NCBI RefSeq assembly: GCF_042681825.1
Contig: NZ_JBHUGH010000009.1
Coordinates: forward strand, 1 to 64,000
Source: Halodurantibacterium flavum
GTDB lineage: Bacteria > Pseudomonadota > Alphaproteobacteria > Rhodobacterales > Rhodobacteraceae
Direction: 5' to 3'
DNA: 64,000 bases
The position numbers and the translations under genes are program-made. The notes under the pieces were generated by a model. It ran no database searches. It was not told the DNA's origin and saw only the letters and a list, made by a program, of their open reading frames with translations. This document shows positions 25,818 to 34,809 of the stretch, one piece after another. Position 1 is the first letter of the stretch. Each line of letters starts with the position of its first letter.

Positions 25818-26143
25818 CAGTTCAGGCTGACCTGCAATGGGTAGCGCCCATCCTCGAAATCGCCGAAGATGGTCTCCACCTCCGGGTGGTCCACGGGCTC
25901 TCCGGTGTCGTCGGGCACGAGGTTCTGTTCCGAGACATAGGCGACGTAATAGCTCTGATCATTCTCGGCGAGGAGATGATAGAAGGGCTGGTCCTTGTCG
26001 GGGCGGCTGTCCTCGGGCAGCGAGTCGTACCATTCCTCGGTGTTGGAGAAGATCGCGTCCACGTCGAAAACAACGCCGCGAAACGGGTGTTTGCGGTGGC
26101 GGACAACCTGCCCCAGACTGAATTTCGCGCGCGTTCTCAGCAT
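25817..26143 (-). CDS. hspQ: Heat shock protein HspQ
   Basis: A 108-residue hemimethylated-DNA-binding/HspQ family protein: KFSLGQVVRHRKHPFRGVVFDVD followed by DKDQPFYHLLAEN and YVSEQNL. In enterobacteria HspQ is a specificity-enhancing factor for Lon protease. I start at MLRTRAKFS (26143), with AAGGA upstream. It is translationally coupled to the methionine sulfoxide reductase gene. I saw no clear heat-shock sigma-32 promoter; instead a tandem repeat lies about 55 bases upstream. Confidence 0.92.
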   Translation of the reverse strand: MLRTRAKFSLGQVVRHRKHPFRGVVFDVDAIFSNTEEWYDSLPEDSRPDKDQPFYHLLAENDQSYYVAYVSEQNLVPDDTGEPVDHPEVETIFGDFEDGRYPLQVSLN

Positions 26144-26196
26144 TCGTTCATCCTTCGGCCCGTCACTAGCGGAATTCCCGGACCTTGTCCACTTGT

Positions 26197-26270
26197 CCCA
26201 TTTAGCGGCCCCCGCCCCATTTAGCGGCCCCCGCCCCATTCAACGGCCCCGCCCATATAATGGCTCCTGC
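26197..26270. repeat. Tandem repeat, 18-19 bp period, about four copies
   Basis: Two perfect 19-base copies (26197-26215 and 26216-26234, CCCATTTAGCGGCCCCCGC) are followed by an 18-base variant (26235-26252) and a more decayed copy (about 26253-26270). The array lies in the 250-base region between divergent hspQ and the SLT-like lipoprotein gene. It is non-coding as far as I can tell. Confidence 0.85.
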
Positions 26271-26394
26271 CGCTGATCGCAGCCCCTGCCCCCGAAACTC
26301 GCGCAGAACTGAAGGAGTTTCCCGGAAAAGCGCGTTTTCCTCGGACGCGTTTTGATCTATGATTTCGCAAAACAACAAACGACGGGCAGTGCAG

Positions 26395-26982
26395 ATGGGC
26401 AAGTTTCTTCGCGCAGGCGTAATCGTTCTGCTGTTGGCATCCTGTGGTGGGGGTGGCAACTATTCCGCGCCCCGGGATCTTGAAAACGCGTGCAGCATCG
26501 TTCAGGAACGCCCCCGCTACCTTGCGGCGATGCGGGCCAGCGAACGCAAGTGGGGCGTCCCGGTCCATGTGCAGATGGCGACGATCCATCAGGAATCCCG
26601 CTTTGTCGGCGACGCGCGCACCCCGGTCCGCTGGGCGCTGGGGGTGATCCCGATGGGGCGCCAAAGCTCGGCCTATGGCTACGCGCAGGCGCTCGACGGC
26701 ACGTGGGAGGAATATCAGCGTGAGACCGGGAACCGCCGCGCCCGCCGCGAGGACATCCGCGATGCGACCGATTTCATGGGCTGGTACATGAACAAGACGC
26801 GCCAGCGGAACGGCATCCCCCTGACCGACGCGCGCAACCAGTATCTTGCCTATCACGAAGGACATGGCGGCTATTCGCGCGGCAGCTACAATTCCAAGCC
26901 CTGGCTGTTGACCGTCTCGAACAACGTCGCAGCCCGGGCCGACAGATATCAGCAACAGCTGGTCGCCTGCCGCCGGGCGTGA
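26395..26982 (+). CDS. SLT-domain (lysozyme-like) lipoprotein
   Basis: From the ATG at 26395 it encodes 195 residues; a second ATG at 26359 would add 12. The signal MGKFLRAGVIVLLLASCGG ends in a lipobox cysteine. The mature domain has HQESRF, where the glutamate fits the catalytic residue of SLT-type lytic transglycosylases, followed by GYAQALDGTWEEY and YLAYHEGHGGYSRGSY. It probably cleaves or binds peptidoglycan from the outer membrane inner face. The ribosome binding site is weak for both starts. Confidence 0.82.
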   Translation: MGKFLRAGVIVLLLASCGGGGNYSAPRDLENACSIVQERPRYLAAMRASERKWGVPVHVQMATIHQESRFVGDARTPVRWALGVIPMGRQSSAYGYAQALDGTWEEYQRETGNRRARREDIRDATDFMGWYMNKTRQRNGIPLTDARNQYLAYHEGHGGYSRGSYNSKPWLLTVSNNVAARADRYQQQLVACRRA

Positions 26983-27000
26983 ACGAGGATCAAGTTGAAC

Positions 27001-27018
27001 GGGGGGCCGAGGCCCCCC
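27001..27018. terminator. Hairpin between convergent genes, possible bidirectional terminator
   Basis: GGGGGGC (27001-27007) pairs with GCCCCCC (27012-27018) around CGAG. It sits exactly between the stop of the SLT-like gene and the stop of lolA. Neither side has a T-tract, so it may work as a 3'-end stabiliser rather than a true terminator. Confidence 0.5.
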
Positions 27019-27022
27019 TAGA

Positions 27023-27616
27023 TCAGCGGCGGCGCTGTTCTTCCTCATAGTGAATGTTGAAGAGGAACGACGACAGCTGCATGTTCGTGGCAAGGTCGTT
27101 CAGGACGACCGTGGTTGCGCCACCCGCGTCATCGCGGATGATCCACTGACGCAGTTCCGTCGGATTGGCGGTAAAGACCATCTCGATCGACCCGTGCTGC
27201 GGCCGGTCGGGGTCCTGGGCCACGACCGTGGTGGTTTCGCCGTCGCTCACATGGGCGACGACCATCCGCGCCCGGGTCAGATCGACATTCTGCGCAAGGA
27301 TCAGGTTCAGCGGTGTACGCGACAGCGGATACTGTTCCGGCGGCTGGTTCGACTTGGGGTCAAAAATCGCCACCTGGCTGCCACCTGCCATCACCAGACT
27401 GGAATCGGGCGGCGCGTATTCGAAGCGGATTCGCCCGGGACGCGCGATATAGATCGTCCCGGTCGAGATGCTGCCGTCACCGTTGATCTGGGTAAATTCC
27501 CCCTGCGCGGTGGTGAAGCTGTTGAAGTAGCGGGAAATCTCCTCAAGGGAAATCGGGTTCGCGTAGGCCGGAAGTGCCATCATGGCACCCATCACGGCCG
27601 CTAGGATCATTCGCAT
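27023..27616 (-). CDS. lolA: Outer membrane lipoprotein carrier protein LolA
   Basis: About 197 residues from the ATG at 27616 (an ATG at 27643 is also possible). A signal peptide (MRMILAAVMGAMMALPAYA) is followed by the LolA beta-fold with FTTAQGEFTQINGDG, ARPGRIRFEY and LNDLATNMQL. LolA ferries mature lipoproteins across the periplasm. It follows ftsK on the same strand, but a terminator lies between. The window also encodes lspA and several lipoproteins that would depend on it. Confidence 0.93.
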   Translation of the reverse strand: MRMILAAVMGAMMALPAYANPISLEEISRYFNSFTTAQGEFTQINGDGSISTGTIYIARPGRIRFEYAPPDSSLVMAGGSQVAIFDPKSNQPPEQYPLSRTPLNLILAQNVDLTRARMVVAHVSDGETTTVVAQDPDRPQHGSIEMVFTANPTELRQWIIRDDAGGATTVVLNDLATNMQLSSFLFNIHYEEEQRRR

Positions 27617-27658
27617 CGGCAAGGCCCTCTGGTCTGCGTTCATTCATCCAAATCTATG

Positions 27659-27686
27659 AAAAAGGGGGCCGCGATCCAGCCCCCTT
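27659..27686 (-). terminator. Rho-independent terminator after ftsK
   Basis: Read on the minus strand, AAGGGGGC pairs with GCCCCCTT around a nine-base loop and runs into TTTTT (27663-27659). It lies between the ftsK stop (27712) and the lolA start, implying lolA has its own promoter or depends on read-through. Confidence 0.8.
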
Positions 27687-27711
27687 CCCGTCACATAACG
27701 CAGCGCTCAGA

Positions 27712-30700
27712 TCACTGTTCCGGCACAAGTATTTCACGTTTGCCGACATGGTTCGACGCCGAGACGAGCCCCTGTTCCTCCATCTGCTCAACCAGGCGGG
27801 CGGCCTTGTTATAGCCGATGCCCAGCTTGCGCTGGATGTAGGAGGTGGAGCATTTGCGGTCCTTGATGACGATGGCCACCGCCTGATCGTAAAGCGCATC
27901 CTCGCCGTCCGTGTTGCCGCCAAGGCCAAGCACCGCGTCGATATCCTCGGCCTTTTCGTCATCCACACCATCGACCACCCCCGACATGTATTCCGGCGGG
28001 CCGAAGCTTTTCAGATGGGTCACGACCTCTTCGACCTCTTCGTCGCTGACAAAGGGGCCGTGAATCCGGGTGATCTTGGCGCCGCCCGCCATGTAGAGCA
28101 TGTCACCCATGCCCAGCAGCTGCTCGGCGCCCATCTCGCCCAGGATGGTGCGGCTGTCGATCTTGGACGTCACCTGGAACGAGATCCGGGTGGGGAAGTT
28201 CGCCTTGATCGTGCCGGTGATGACATCGACCGACGGGCGCTGCGTCGCCATGATCAGGTGGATGCCCGATGCGCGCGCCATCTGTGCCAGACGCTGGATG
28301 CAGGCCTCGATCTCCTTGCCGGCGACCATCATCAGGTCGGCCATCTCATCGACGATGACGACGATATAGGGCAGCGCGACGGGGGCGAATTCCTCCGTCT
28401 CGAAGACCGGCTCGCCCGTATCCTCGTCAAAGCCGGTCTGGATCGTGCGCTTGAACATCTCGCCCTTGGACAGCGCCTCGCGGACGCGGCCGTTATAGCC
28501 CTCGATGTTGCGGACACCCATCTTGGACATCTTGCGATAGCGTTCCTCCATCTCGCCCACGACCCATTTCAGGGCGACGACCGCCTTTTTCGGGTCGGTC
28601 ACGACGGGCGACAGCAGATGCGGGATGCCGTCATAGACGCTGAGTTCCAGCATCTTGGGGTCGATCATGATCAGCCGGCATTCCTCGGGCGAGAGCTTGT
28701 AGAGAAGGCTGAGGATCATCGTGTTGATGGCGACCGATTTCCCCGACCCGGTGGTCCCGGCGATCAGCAGGTGGGGCATCTTGGCGAGGTTAGCCACGAC
28801 CGGCTCGCCGCCGATATCCTTGCCGAGCGCGAGCGGCAGGCGCAGGTTGCTGTCGCCAAAGTCGCGCGCGGCAAGAATTTCCCGCAGCACCACCTTTTCG
28901 CGCTGCGCATTGGGCAGTTCGATCCCGATCACCGTGCGCCCCGGCACGGTCGAAACGCGGGCCGAAAGCGCCGACATCGACCGCGCGATATCGTCAGCCA
29001 GCCCGATGACACGGCTCGCCTTGAGGCCCGGCGCAGGTTCGAGTTCATACATCGTGACAACCGGGCCGGGCCGGACGCTCACGATCTCGCCCTTGATGCC
29101 GTAATCGTCCAGGACCGATTCGAGCATCCGCGCATTTTCGGCCAGCGCCTCATCGGGCAGGTGATGGCGCTGGATTTCCGCCGGATTGGTCAGCAACGCA
29201 AGCGGCGGCGGTTCATAGGGGGGCGGCGGCGTGTCCTCGAGCCGCAGGCGCGGCTGCGCCTCGGCCTGGGCTTGGCGAGAGGGCGCGGGCGCCTTGCGGG
29301 GGGGATGTTCCACCACGGCGCGGGGCTGCGGTTCCGCCACCGGCAGCGGCGCGGCGGGCAGGTCGAAATCCGTATCCGCATCGGCATCGGCGTAATCGTC
29401 GTCATCCCCGAACGGCACGTCGGAATAAAGCTCCGGCTCGGGATAAAGGTCGGCCTCGGGCACCGCCCGACCACGCTGCACCACGGGCGCAACCAGCGGC
29501 GCTGCCTGATCGGTCCCGGAGCCCCCCCGAAGCCGGGGCCCGGCGAGCCCGCCGGTCATCCCCGCAGCCATTCCCGCAGCGCCCGCGACCGCAGCACCGG
29601 CGGCCATGACGCCCGGACCGCGCGTGTCGGCCACAAGTGGTTTGGGACCCCGGCCCCGCGCAAGCGGCGGTTCGTTCCGGCCGAGCGTCAGCACCGGCGC
29701 CTGCCGCACCCGCGCCTTGATGACATCGTTGATCCGGGCGCGGATACGTTCATCCTCGGGCAGGTCCTCAGGCTCGGCCGGTTCGGCGACGCGCCGCATC
29801 AGTGACGGCATCCGCGCCAGAAGGCCCGTGCGCTCTTTCACCGGGGCGTTCACTGCCGCTTTCTCGGGTGCGGCATAGCGCGGCTCGGCCCGCAGGCCGC
29901 CCCGTGGCACCACCGGCTCCGGATCGGCCATCGCGGGCTCGGCACGGCGGATGGCCGCCCCCGCCCCCCGCAGCGCCTGCATCGGCGGCGGGGCATAGCC
30001 CTCTTCGTCCCAATCCTCCAGCAGGTCGTCGGCCTCGGGCGCGGAACGGCGGGCGAAAAGACCCCCGCCCCCGTCCGGCGCATCGCCGTAAAGCGCGGCC
30101 TTGCGATTAATCTTGCGCGCCTGATAGCGGTCCCGCGCACCGCGGGCGCCATCGGCCGCCCCTTGCGCACCCCGGCCAAGGGCGGTCAGCAGGCTGGCAT
30201 AGGTGACGACCAGACCCACCACAAGGAACCGCCCCGTCTCGCGCAGTTCGCGCATGTCGAAGCCGAGGACAAAGAGCATCATCGCGACAAGGCCAAGGCC
30301 CATCAGCAGCGACAGGACCTTCAGCCCGAACATCGCCCCGACCGGCGCTATTCCCAGAAGCGCCCCAAGCACCGTATCCCCGAACAGCCCGCCAAGGCCG
30401 AAGGAATGCGCCCAGCCGGCCCCGGGCACATGGGTCGAGGCAAAGACCGAGGCCATCGCGATCGCGATCGGCGCGAAGATGAGCCGACCCATGGCGCGCT
30501 CCTCGGACCGGTGCAACACGAAACGCAGCCCCCAGCCCGCGGCGACCAGCGGCAGGCCCCAGCTTCCATGGCCCGCGATGATGAAAAGCGTCGAGGCGAC
30601 CGAGGCTCCGAACCGTCCCAGCATGTTCCGCGCGGGTTCATCCGTTGCCGACATCCAGCTCGGGTCGTCGGGCACGTAAGAGCCGAGCATCAGAGCAAGC

Positions 30701-30816
30701 GCCAGCGCCAGTCCGATCAGCCCGAGGCCCAGCAGTTCCTTGCCGCGCCGTTCCAGCGCCGCCTGCGTGTTGCTGTCAAGGAGGGGGTCACGCTGTCTCA
30801 TCTGATAGGATGCCAT
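27712..30816 (-). CDS. ftsK: DNA translocase FtsK
   Basis: A 1034-residue septum-located DNA pump for chromosome dimer resolution and terminus segregation. The N-terminal 200 residues hold about four membrane helices. A long Ala/Pro/acidic linker (about 230-530) follows, then the RecA-like motor with Walker A GTTGSGKS near residue 688 and Walker B VVIVDEMADL. The gamma winged-helix domain (about 970-1034), which reads KOPS sequences, ends in KREILVPEQ. The aminotransferase gene lies 13 bases upstream, so the two share a transcript. Confidence 0.97.
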   Translation of the reverse strand: MASYQMRQRDPLLDSNTQAALERRGKELLGLGLIGLALALALMLGSYVPDDPSWMSATDEPARNMLGRFGASVASTLFIIAGHGSWGLPLVAAGWGLRFVLHRSEERAMGRLIFAPIAIAMASVFASTHVPGAGWAHSFGLGGLFGDTVLGALLGIAPVGAMFGLKVLSLLMGLGLVAMMLFVLGFDMRELRETGRFLVVGLVVTYASLLTALGRGAQGAADGARGARDRYQARKINRKAALYGDAPDGGGGLFARRSAPEADDLLEDWDEEGYAPPPMQALRGAGAAIRRAEPAMADPEPVVPRGGLRAEPRYAAPEKAAVNAPVKERTGLLARMPSLMRRVAEPAEPEDLPEDERIRARINDVIKARVRQAPVLTLGRNEPPLARGRGPKPLVADTRGPGVMAAGAAVAGAAGMAAGMTGGLAGPRLRGGSGTDQAAPLVAPVVQRGRAVPEADLYPEPELYSDVPFGDDDDYADADADTDFDLPAAPLPVAEPQPRAVVEHPPRKAPAPSRQAQAEAQPRLRLEDTPPPPYEPPPLALLTNPAEIQRHHLPDEALAENARMLESVLDDYGIKGEIVSVRPGPVVTMYELEPAPGLKASRVIGLADDIARSMSALSARVSTVPGRTVIGIELPNAQREKVVLREILAARDFGDSNLRLPLALGKDIGGEPVVANLAKMPHLLIAGTTGSGKSVAINTMILSLLYKLSPEECRLIMIDPKMLELSVYDGIPHLLSPVVTDPKKAVVALKWVVGEMEERYRKMSKMGVRNIEGYNGRVREALSKGEMFKRTIQTGFDEDTGEPVFETEEFAPVALPYIVVIVDEMADLMMVAGKEIEACIQRLAQMARASGIHLIMATQRPSVDVITGTIKANFPTRISFQVTSKIDSRTILGEMGAEQLLGMGDMLYMAGGAKITRIHGPFVSDEEVEEVVTHLKSFGPPEYMSGVVDGVDDEKAEDIDAVLGLGGNTDGEDALYDQAVAIVIKDRKCSTSYIQRKLGIGYNKAARLVEQMEEQGLVSASNHVGKREILVPEQ

Positions 30817-30829
30817 CCTTTCCCCCTGT

Positions 30830-32008
30830 TCACGAATAGATGCAGTCGCGGATCAGGCGCAGGCCCTGCGCCGTCTCGGCCTCGGACGCGACCAGCGCCA
30901 CGCGGATATAGCCCTGGCCCGGGTTGAACCCGTCCACCTCACGCGCAAGGTAGGCGCCCGGCAGCACGCGCACGCCGGTTTCCTGCCAGAGCTTCAGTGC
31001 TGCGGCCTCGCCGTCCGCTACCGGCAGCCAGAGGAAAAAGCCTGCGTCGGGGGCGCGATACCCTTGGACCCCGCCGAGGATTTCATCGGCCAGATCGAAC
31101 TTGACCGCGTAGAGCGCGCGGTTCTCCGTCACATGCGCCTCATCGGCCCAGGCGCGTTCGGCGACGCGCTGCAACGGCAGAGGCAGCGGCGCCCCGGCAT
31201 AGGACCGCAGTTGCCGGATACGAGCCATTCCCGCCGCGCCGCCCGCCACAAAGCCCGAACGCAGGCCCGGCAGGTTCGACCGTTTTGAAAGCGAGTGAAA
31301 GACAAAGACCCGTTCTGGATCGGCGCCGGTTTCCTGCACCACCTCCAGCGCGCCCGGGGGCGGCGCATCGCGGTATATCTCGGAATAGCATTCGTCGGCG
31401 AAGATCACGAAATCATGCCGTTCGGCCAGTGCGATCAGGTCGCGCCACCAGGCGCGCGGCGCGACGGCGCCCTGCGGGTTCGCAGGCGAACAGATATAGG
31501 CAATCGCGACCTGATCGAGAACTGCCGGGTCAAGCGCCGTATAGTCGGGCAAGAACCCCGTTGCCTCGGTCGCCGGGACATAATGCGGACGCGCACCCGC
31601 CGCCAGCGCCGCCACCGCGTAAACCTGATAGAAGGGGTTCGGCACCAGCACCACCGGCTCCGCGCCGTTCTTGCGTTCGGGACAAAGCGCGAGCGCGGCG
31701 TTAAAGAGCCCCTCGCGCGTTCCGTTCAGCACCATCACCTGGCCTGCATCCAGCGTCACGCTATAGCGTCGCCCCACCCAGCCGGTGATCGCCGCCAGAA
31801 GCTCGGGCGTGCCCTCGTTCGGGGGATATTTGTTGAAGCCAGCGACGTTCTCCGACAGCACCTCGGCCACGAAGTCGGGAAAGACGTGCTGCGGCTCACC
31901 GATGGTCATCGCCAGCGGGGTGCCCCCGGGCGTGTGATGATCCAGAAGACCGCGCAGGCGCGGAAATGCGTATTCTGGCAGGTTAGAAAACCGCTCAGGA
32001 AATGCCAT
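30830..32008 (-). CDS. Class I/II PLP-dependent aminotransferase
   Basis: A 392-residue fold-type I aminotransferase. SLSKRSNLPGLRSGF contains the PLP-binding lysine, SPANPQG the conserved asparagine and FADECYSEIY the aspartate that contacts the pyridine nitrogen. It resembles proteins annotated as succinyldiaminopimelate aminotransferase (DapC), which would link it to dapB and cell-wall synthesis, but this specificity is inferred. A GAGG site precedes the ATG. It is transcribed directly into ftsK. Confidence 0.88.
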   Translation of the reverse strand: MAFPERFSNLPEYAFPRLRGLLDHHTPGGTPLAMTIGEPQHVFPDFVAEVLSENVAGFNKYPPNEGTPELLAAITGWVGRRYSVTLDAGQVMVLNGTREGLFNAALALCPERKNGAEPVVLVPNPFYQVYAVAALAAGARPHYVPATEATGFLPDYTALDPAVLDQVAIAYICSPANPQGAVAPRAWWRDLIALAERHDFVIFADECYSEIYRDAPPPGALEVVQETGADPERVFVFHSLSKRSNLPGLRSGFVAGGAAGMARIRQLRSYAGAPLPLPLQRVAERAWADEAHVTENRALYAVKFDLADEILGGVQGYRAPDAGFFLWLPVADGEAAALKLWQETGVRVLPGAYLAREVDGFNPGQGYIRVALVASEAETAQGLRLIRDCIYS

Positions 32009-32121
32009 GACTGCCTCGTTCCCGGGGTCATTCCGCCCCGTTTGAGCGTCAGGATACCGACATTCGCGTCAATGGTCCAGAAAAAGGACAGGGACCGGCC
32101 AAAGGGTTTGCCGACAATGCC

Positions 32122-33453
32122 TTAGGTCAACGCCCGCTCGGCCGCCGCCCCCAGCCGGAGCAGCCGTTCCTCGGCCATCGGCGGGGCAAGGAACATGACC
32201 CCGGCCGACGGCACGCCGGTCGGCAGCGTGAGCGCCGACAACCCAAAGAGGTTGCCGATCCGCGTGTTGCGCAGGGCGAGCAGGTTTTCGCGCACATAGT
32301 AATCCTGATCGCTCAGCAGACGGTCGGCATGGGGCGGCAGGATCGGCGAGGTGGGCAGGATGACCGCATCATAGCCCGCCGTCTCGGCGCCCCAGACCTC
32401 GCGCAGGCCGGCCATCGTCTTCCATCCCGCAACATAATCGGCACCGCTGAACTCCGCCCCGCCCCTGAACCGTTCGAGGATGCGCGGGAACATCAGGTCC
32501 GGCTGCGCCTCGATCACATCGCGCCAAAGACCATAGGCCTCGGCGGAAAAGAGCACCGGCGACAGCGCAAGCGCCTCGGTCACCGCCGGGATCTCGGCCT
32601 CGGTGACGCGCGCCCCGGCGGCGGCAAGCCGGTCCACCGCCCGCGTGAACCCATCTTCCACGGCGGGACGCAGATCGTCCATCGCGACCGAGCGCAACAA
32701 AAGGAACCGCGCGCCCTCAAGGCTCGCCCCGCGCAGATCGGCTGGCTGGCCCCCGTCCAGAAGCGCAAGGATCTGCGCCGCATCCTCGACACTGCGGCAG
32801 AGGGGCCCGATCGTGTCGAACCTCTCGCAGAGCGCGACGGTCCCGCGCATCGGCAGGCGACCCACGGTTGTCTTGAGCCCGACCAGATCGTTCCACGCCG
32901 CCGGGATGCGGACCGATCCGCCCGTATCCGACCCGACCGACCCCGCCGCAAGGCCAAAGGCGACCGAGGTCGCAGCCCCGGACGAACTGCCGCCTGCAAC
33001 GGCATCGGCATCGTTGACGCAAGGGGGTGTGGCCGTGACCGGGTTCAGGCCGAGCCCGGAAAAGGCAAGCTCCGACAGGTGCGTCTTGCCCAGGCATACA
33101 CTGCCGCCCAGCGTCGCGGTTGCAAGGACATCGGCATCCCGTTCGGGCACCCGGCCGCGCAACAGGGCGCTGCCGGCCTCGGTCGCGACGCCGGCCGTAT
33201 CGAACAGGTCCTTCCACGACAGCGGCACACCATCCAGCAGCCCGCGGCGCAGCCCTGCCCGGGCACGTTCCCGCGCGGCCAGCGCCTCGGCCCGGGCGCG
33301 GCCGGGGGTCAGGCGGGCATAGATGCGGGGGCCAAGGGGATGGGTCGCCGCGGCGTCCAGAAACGCCTCGGCAAGGTCTGCCGGGTCGATGCGCCCCTCG
33401 CCGATCCCGCGCCCCAGATCGGATGCCGTCATCTTCAGCCAGGCTGCCGTCAT
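32122..33453 (-). CDS. Amidase signature family protein
   Basis: A 443-residue amidase. The Ser-cisSer-Lys triad is visible: lysine in LSWKDLFDTAG, and the two serines in the GGSSSGAATSVAFG and GSVGSDTGGSVRIP segments. I start at MTAAWLKM (33453); an ATG five codons upstream is possible. Family members range from GatA to broad amidases. The lack of gatB/gatC neighbours and only general similarity argue for a stand-alone amidase of unknown substrate. It is divergent from the ubiH-like gene. Confidence 0.9.
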   Translation of the reverse strand: MTAAWLKMTASDLGRGIGEGRIDPADLAEAFLDAAATHPLGPRIYARLTPGRARAEALAARERARAGLRRGLLDGVPLSWKDLFDTAGVATEAGSALLRGRVPERDADVLATATLGGSVCLGKTHLSELAFSGLGLNPVTATPPCVNDADAVAGGSSSGAATSVAFGLAAGSVGSDTGGSVRIPAAWNDLVGLKTTVGRLPMRGTVALCERFDTIGPLCRSVEDAAQILALLDGGQPADLRGASLEGARFLLLRSVAMDDLRPAVEDGFTRAVDRLAAAGARVTEAEIPAVTEALALSPVLFSAEAYGLWRDVIEAQPDLMFPRILERFRGGAEFSGADYVAGWKTMAGLREVWGAETAGYDAVILPTSPILPPHADRLLSDQDYYVRENLLALRNTRIGNLFGLSALTLPTGVPSAGVMFLAPPMAEERLLRLGAAAERALT

Positions 33454-33540
33454 GTTACCCCGCCCCATTTGTTCGTCCGGCTGACGCTAGCGACAGCGCG
33501 GCGCATGGACAATCCCCACGGCGCTGCCATATTGCGCGCC

Positions 33541-34776
33541 ATGGAACCCGATACGCCCGATACGGATGTCATCATCATTGGCGGCGGCCTGAACGGCCCC
33601 GCGCTTGCGCTGGCCCTTGCCCAGGGGGGGCTGCGCGTCACCGTGCTCGATGCGCTGCCGGCCGAGGCGCGCGGGGGTGCGGGCTTTGACGGGCGGGCCT
33701 ATGCGCTGTCGCTCGGGTCGGTCAGGATGCTTCAGGCGCTGCGCATCTGGCCGGGGGTGGCAGAGAGCGCGCAGCCGATCCTTCAGGTCAAGGCGAGCGA
33801 CGGGCGCGCGGGCGAAGGCGCGGCGCCCTGGTTCCTGTCCTTCGATCACGCGGAGATCGAGGAAGGCCCGCTGGGCCAGATGCTGGAAGACCGCCATCTG
33901 CGGCCCGCGCTCCTGACCGCGATCGGGGACGAACCGCGCGTGACCCATCTGTCCGGTACACAGGTGGTGGCACAGGAAACGGGCCCGTCCGGCGTTTCGG
34001 TCACGCTGGCGGACGGGCGCCGCCTGCAGGCGCGCCTTCTGATCGGCGCCGACGGGCGCCAGAGCGGCACCGCGACCCGGGCGGGCATCAGCCGCAGCGG
34101 TCATGACTACGGCCAGACGGCGCTCGTCTGTGCCATCGCGCATGAGCGCCCGCATGATGGCATCGCCCATCAGTTCTTCATGCCCTCGGGGCCGTTGGCG
34201 ATCCTGCCCCTGCCCGGCAACCGGTCCTCCATCGTCTGGACCGAGGCGCGCGCGCAGGCCGAGCGGATCAACGCGCTGGACGATGCGGGGTATCTCGCGG
34301 CGCTGCGCCCACGGTTCGGGGACTTCCTTGGCGATATCCGGCTGGAAGGCGCGCGGTTCCTCTATCCGCTCAACCTCACGCTTGCGAACGATCTGGTGGC
34401 CGACCGGCTTGCGCTGGTGGGCGATGCCGCCCATGGGGTGCACCCGATCGCGGGCCAGGGCCTGAACCTTGGCCTGCGGGATGTGGCAGCGCTTGCCGAA
34501 GTGGTGATCGAGGCGCGGCGGCGGGGCGAGGATATCGGCACGTCACCCGTGCTCGCCCGCTATCGCCAGTGGCGGCGGTTCGACACGGCGACGATGGCGC
34601 TTGCGACGGACGGGTTCAACCGGCTCTTTTCGTCGGACAACCCGCTGTTGCGGCTGGGGCGCGATCTGGGGATGGGCGCGATCAACGCGCTGCCCCCGCT
34701 GCGCCGCCGCTTTATCCGCGAGGCCGCGGGCCTGAGCGGCGATCTGCCGCGCCTGATGACGGGTCGCGCCATCTAG
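33541..34776 (+). CDS. ubiH: UbiH/UbiF/Coq6-family FAD-dependent hydroxylase
   Basis: A 411-residue flavin monooxygenase that would hydroxylate the ubiquinone ring. DVIIIGGGLNGPALALALA is the FAD-binding loop, and LVGDAAHGVHPIAGQGLNLGLRDVAAL is the second FAD motif typical of the UbiH family. Which ring position it acts on cannot be told. The start at 33541 lacks a good ribosome binding site; an ATG at 33505 is the alternative. ubiA, another ubiquinone gene, is 15 kb away. Confidence 0.92.
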   Translation: MEPDTPDTDVIIIGGGLNGPALALALAQGGLRVTVLDALPAEARGGAGFDGRAYALSLGSVRMLQALRIWPGVAESAQPILQVKASDGRAGEGAAPWFLSFDHAEIEEGPLGQMLEDRHLRPALLTAIGDEPRVTHLSGTQVVAQETGPSGVSVTLADGRRLQARLLIGADGRQSGTATRAGISRSGHDYGQTALVCAIAHERPHDGIAHQFFMPSGPLAILPLPGNRSSIVWTEARAQAERINALDDAGYLAALRPRFGDFLGDIRLEGARFLYPLNLTLANDLVADRLALVGDAAHGVHPIAGQGLNLGLRDVAALAEVVIEARRRGEDIGTSPVLARYRQWRRFDTATMALATDGFNRLFSSDNPLLRLGRDLGMGAINALPPLRRRFIREAAGLSGDLPRLMTGRAI

Positions 34777-34809
34777 AAGAAAATGCCTGGGGCCAAGGAA
34801 GGCGCGCCG

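Noticed and set aside
27574..29805. A 743-residue frame antisense to ftsK
   Set aside because: It is a shadow of the ftsK reading frame; no signal, motif or ribosome binding site supports it.
32329..33540. A long N-terminal extension of the ubiH-like frame through the amidase gene
   Set aside because: The frame is open by chance antisense to the amidase; the flavoprotein fold begins right after 33541.
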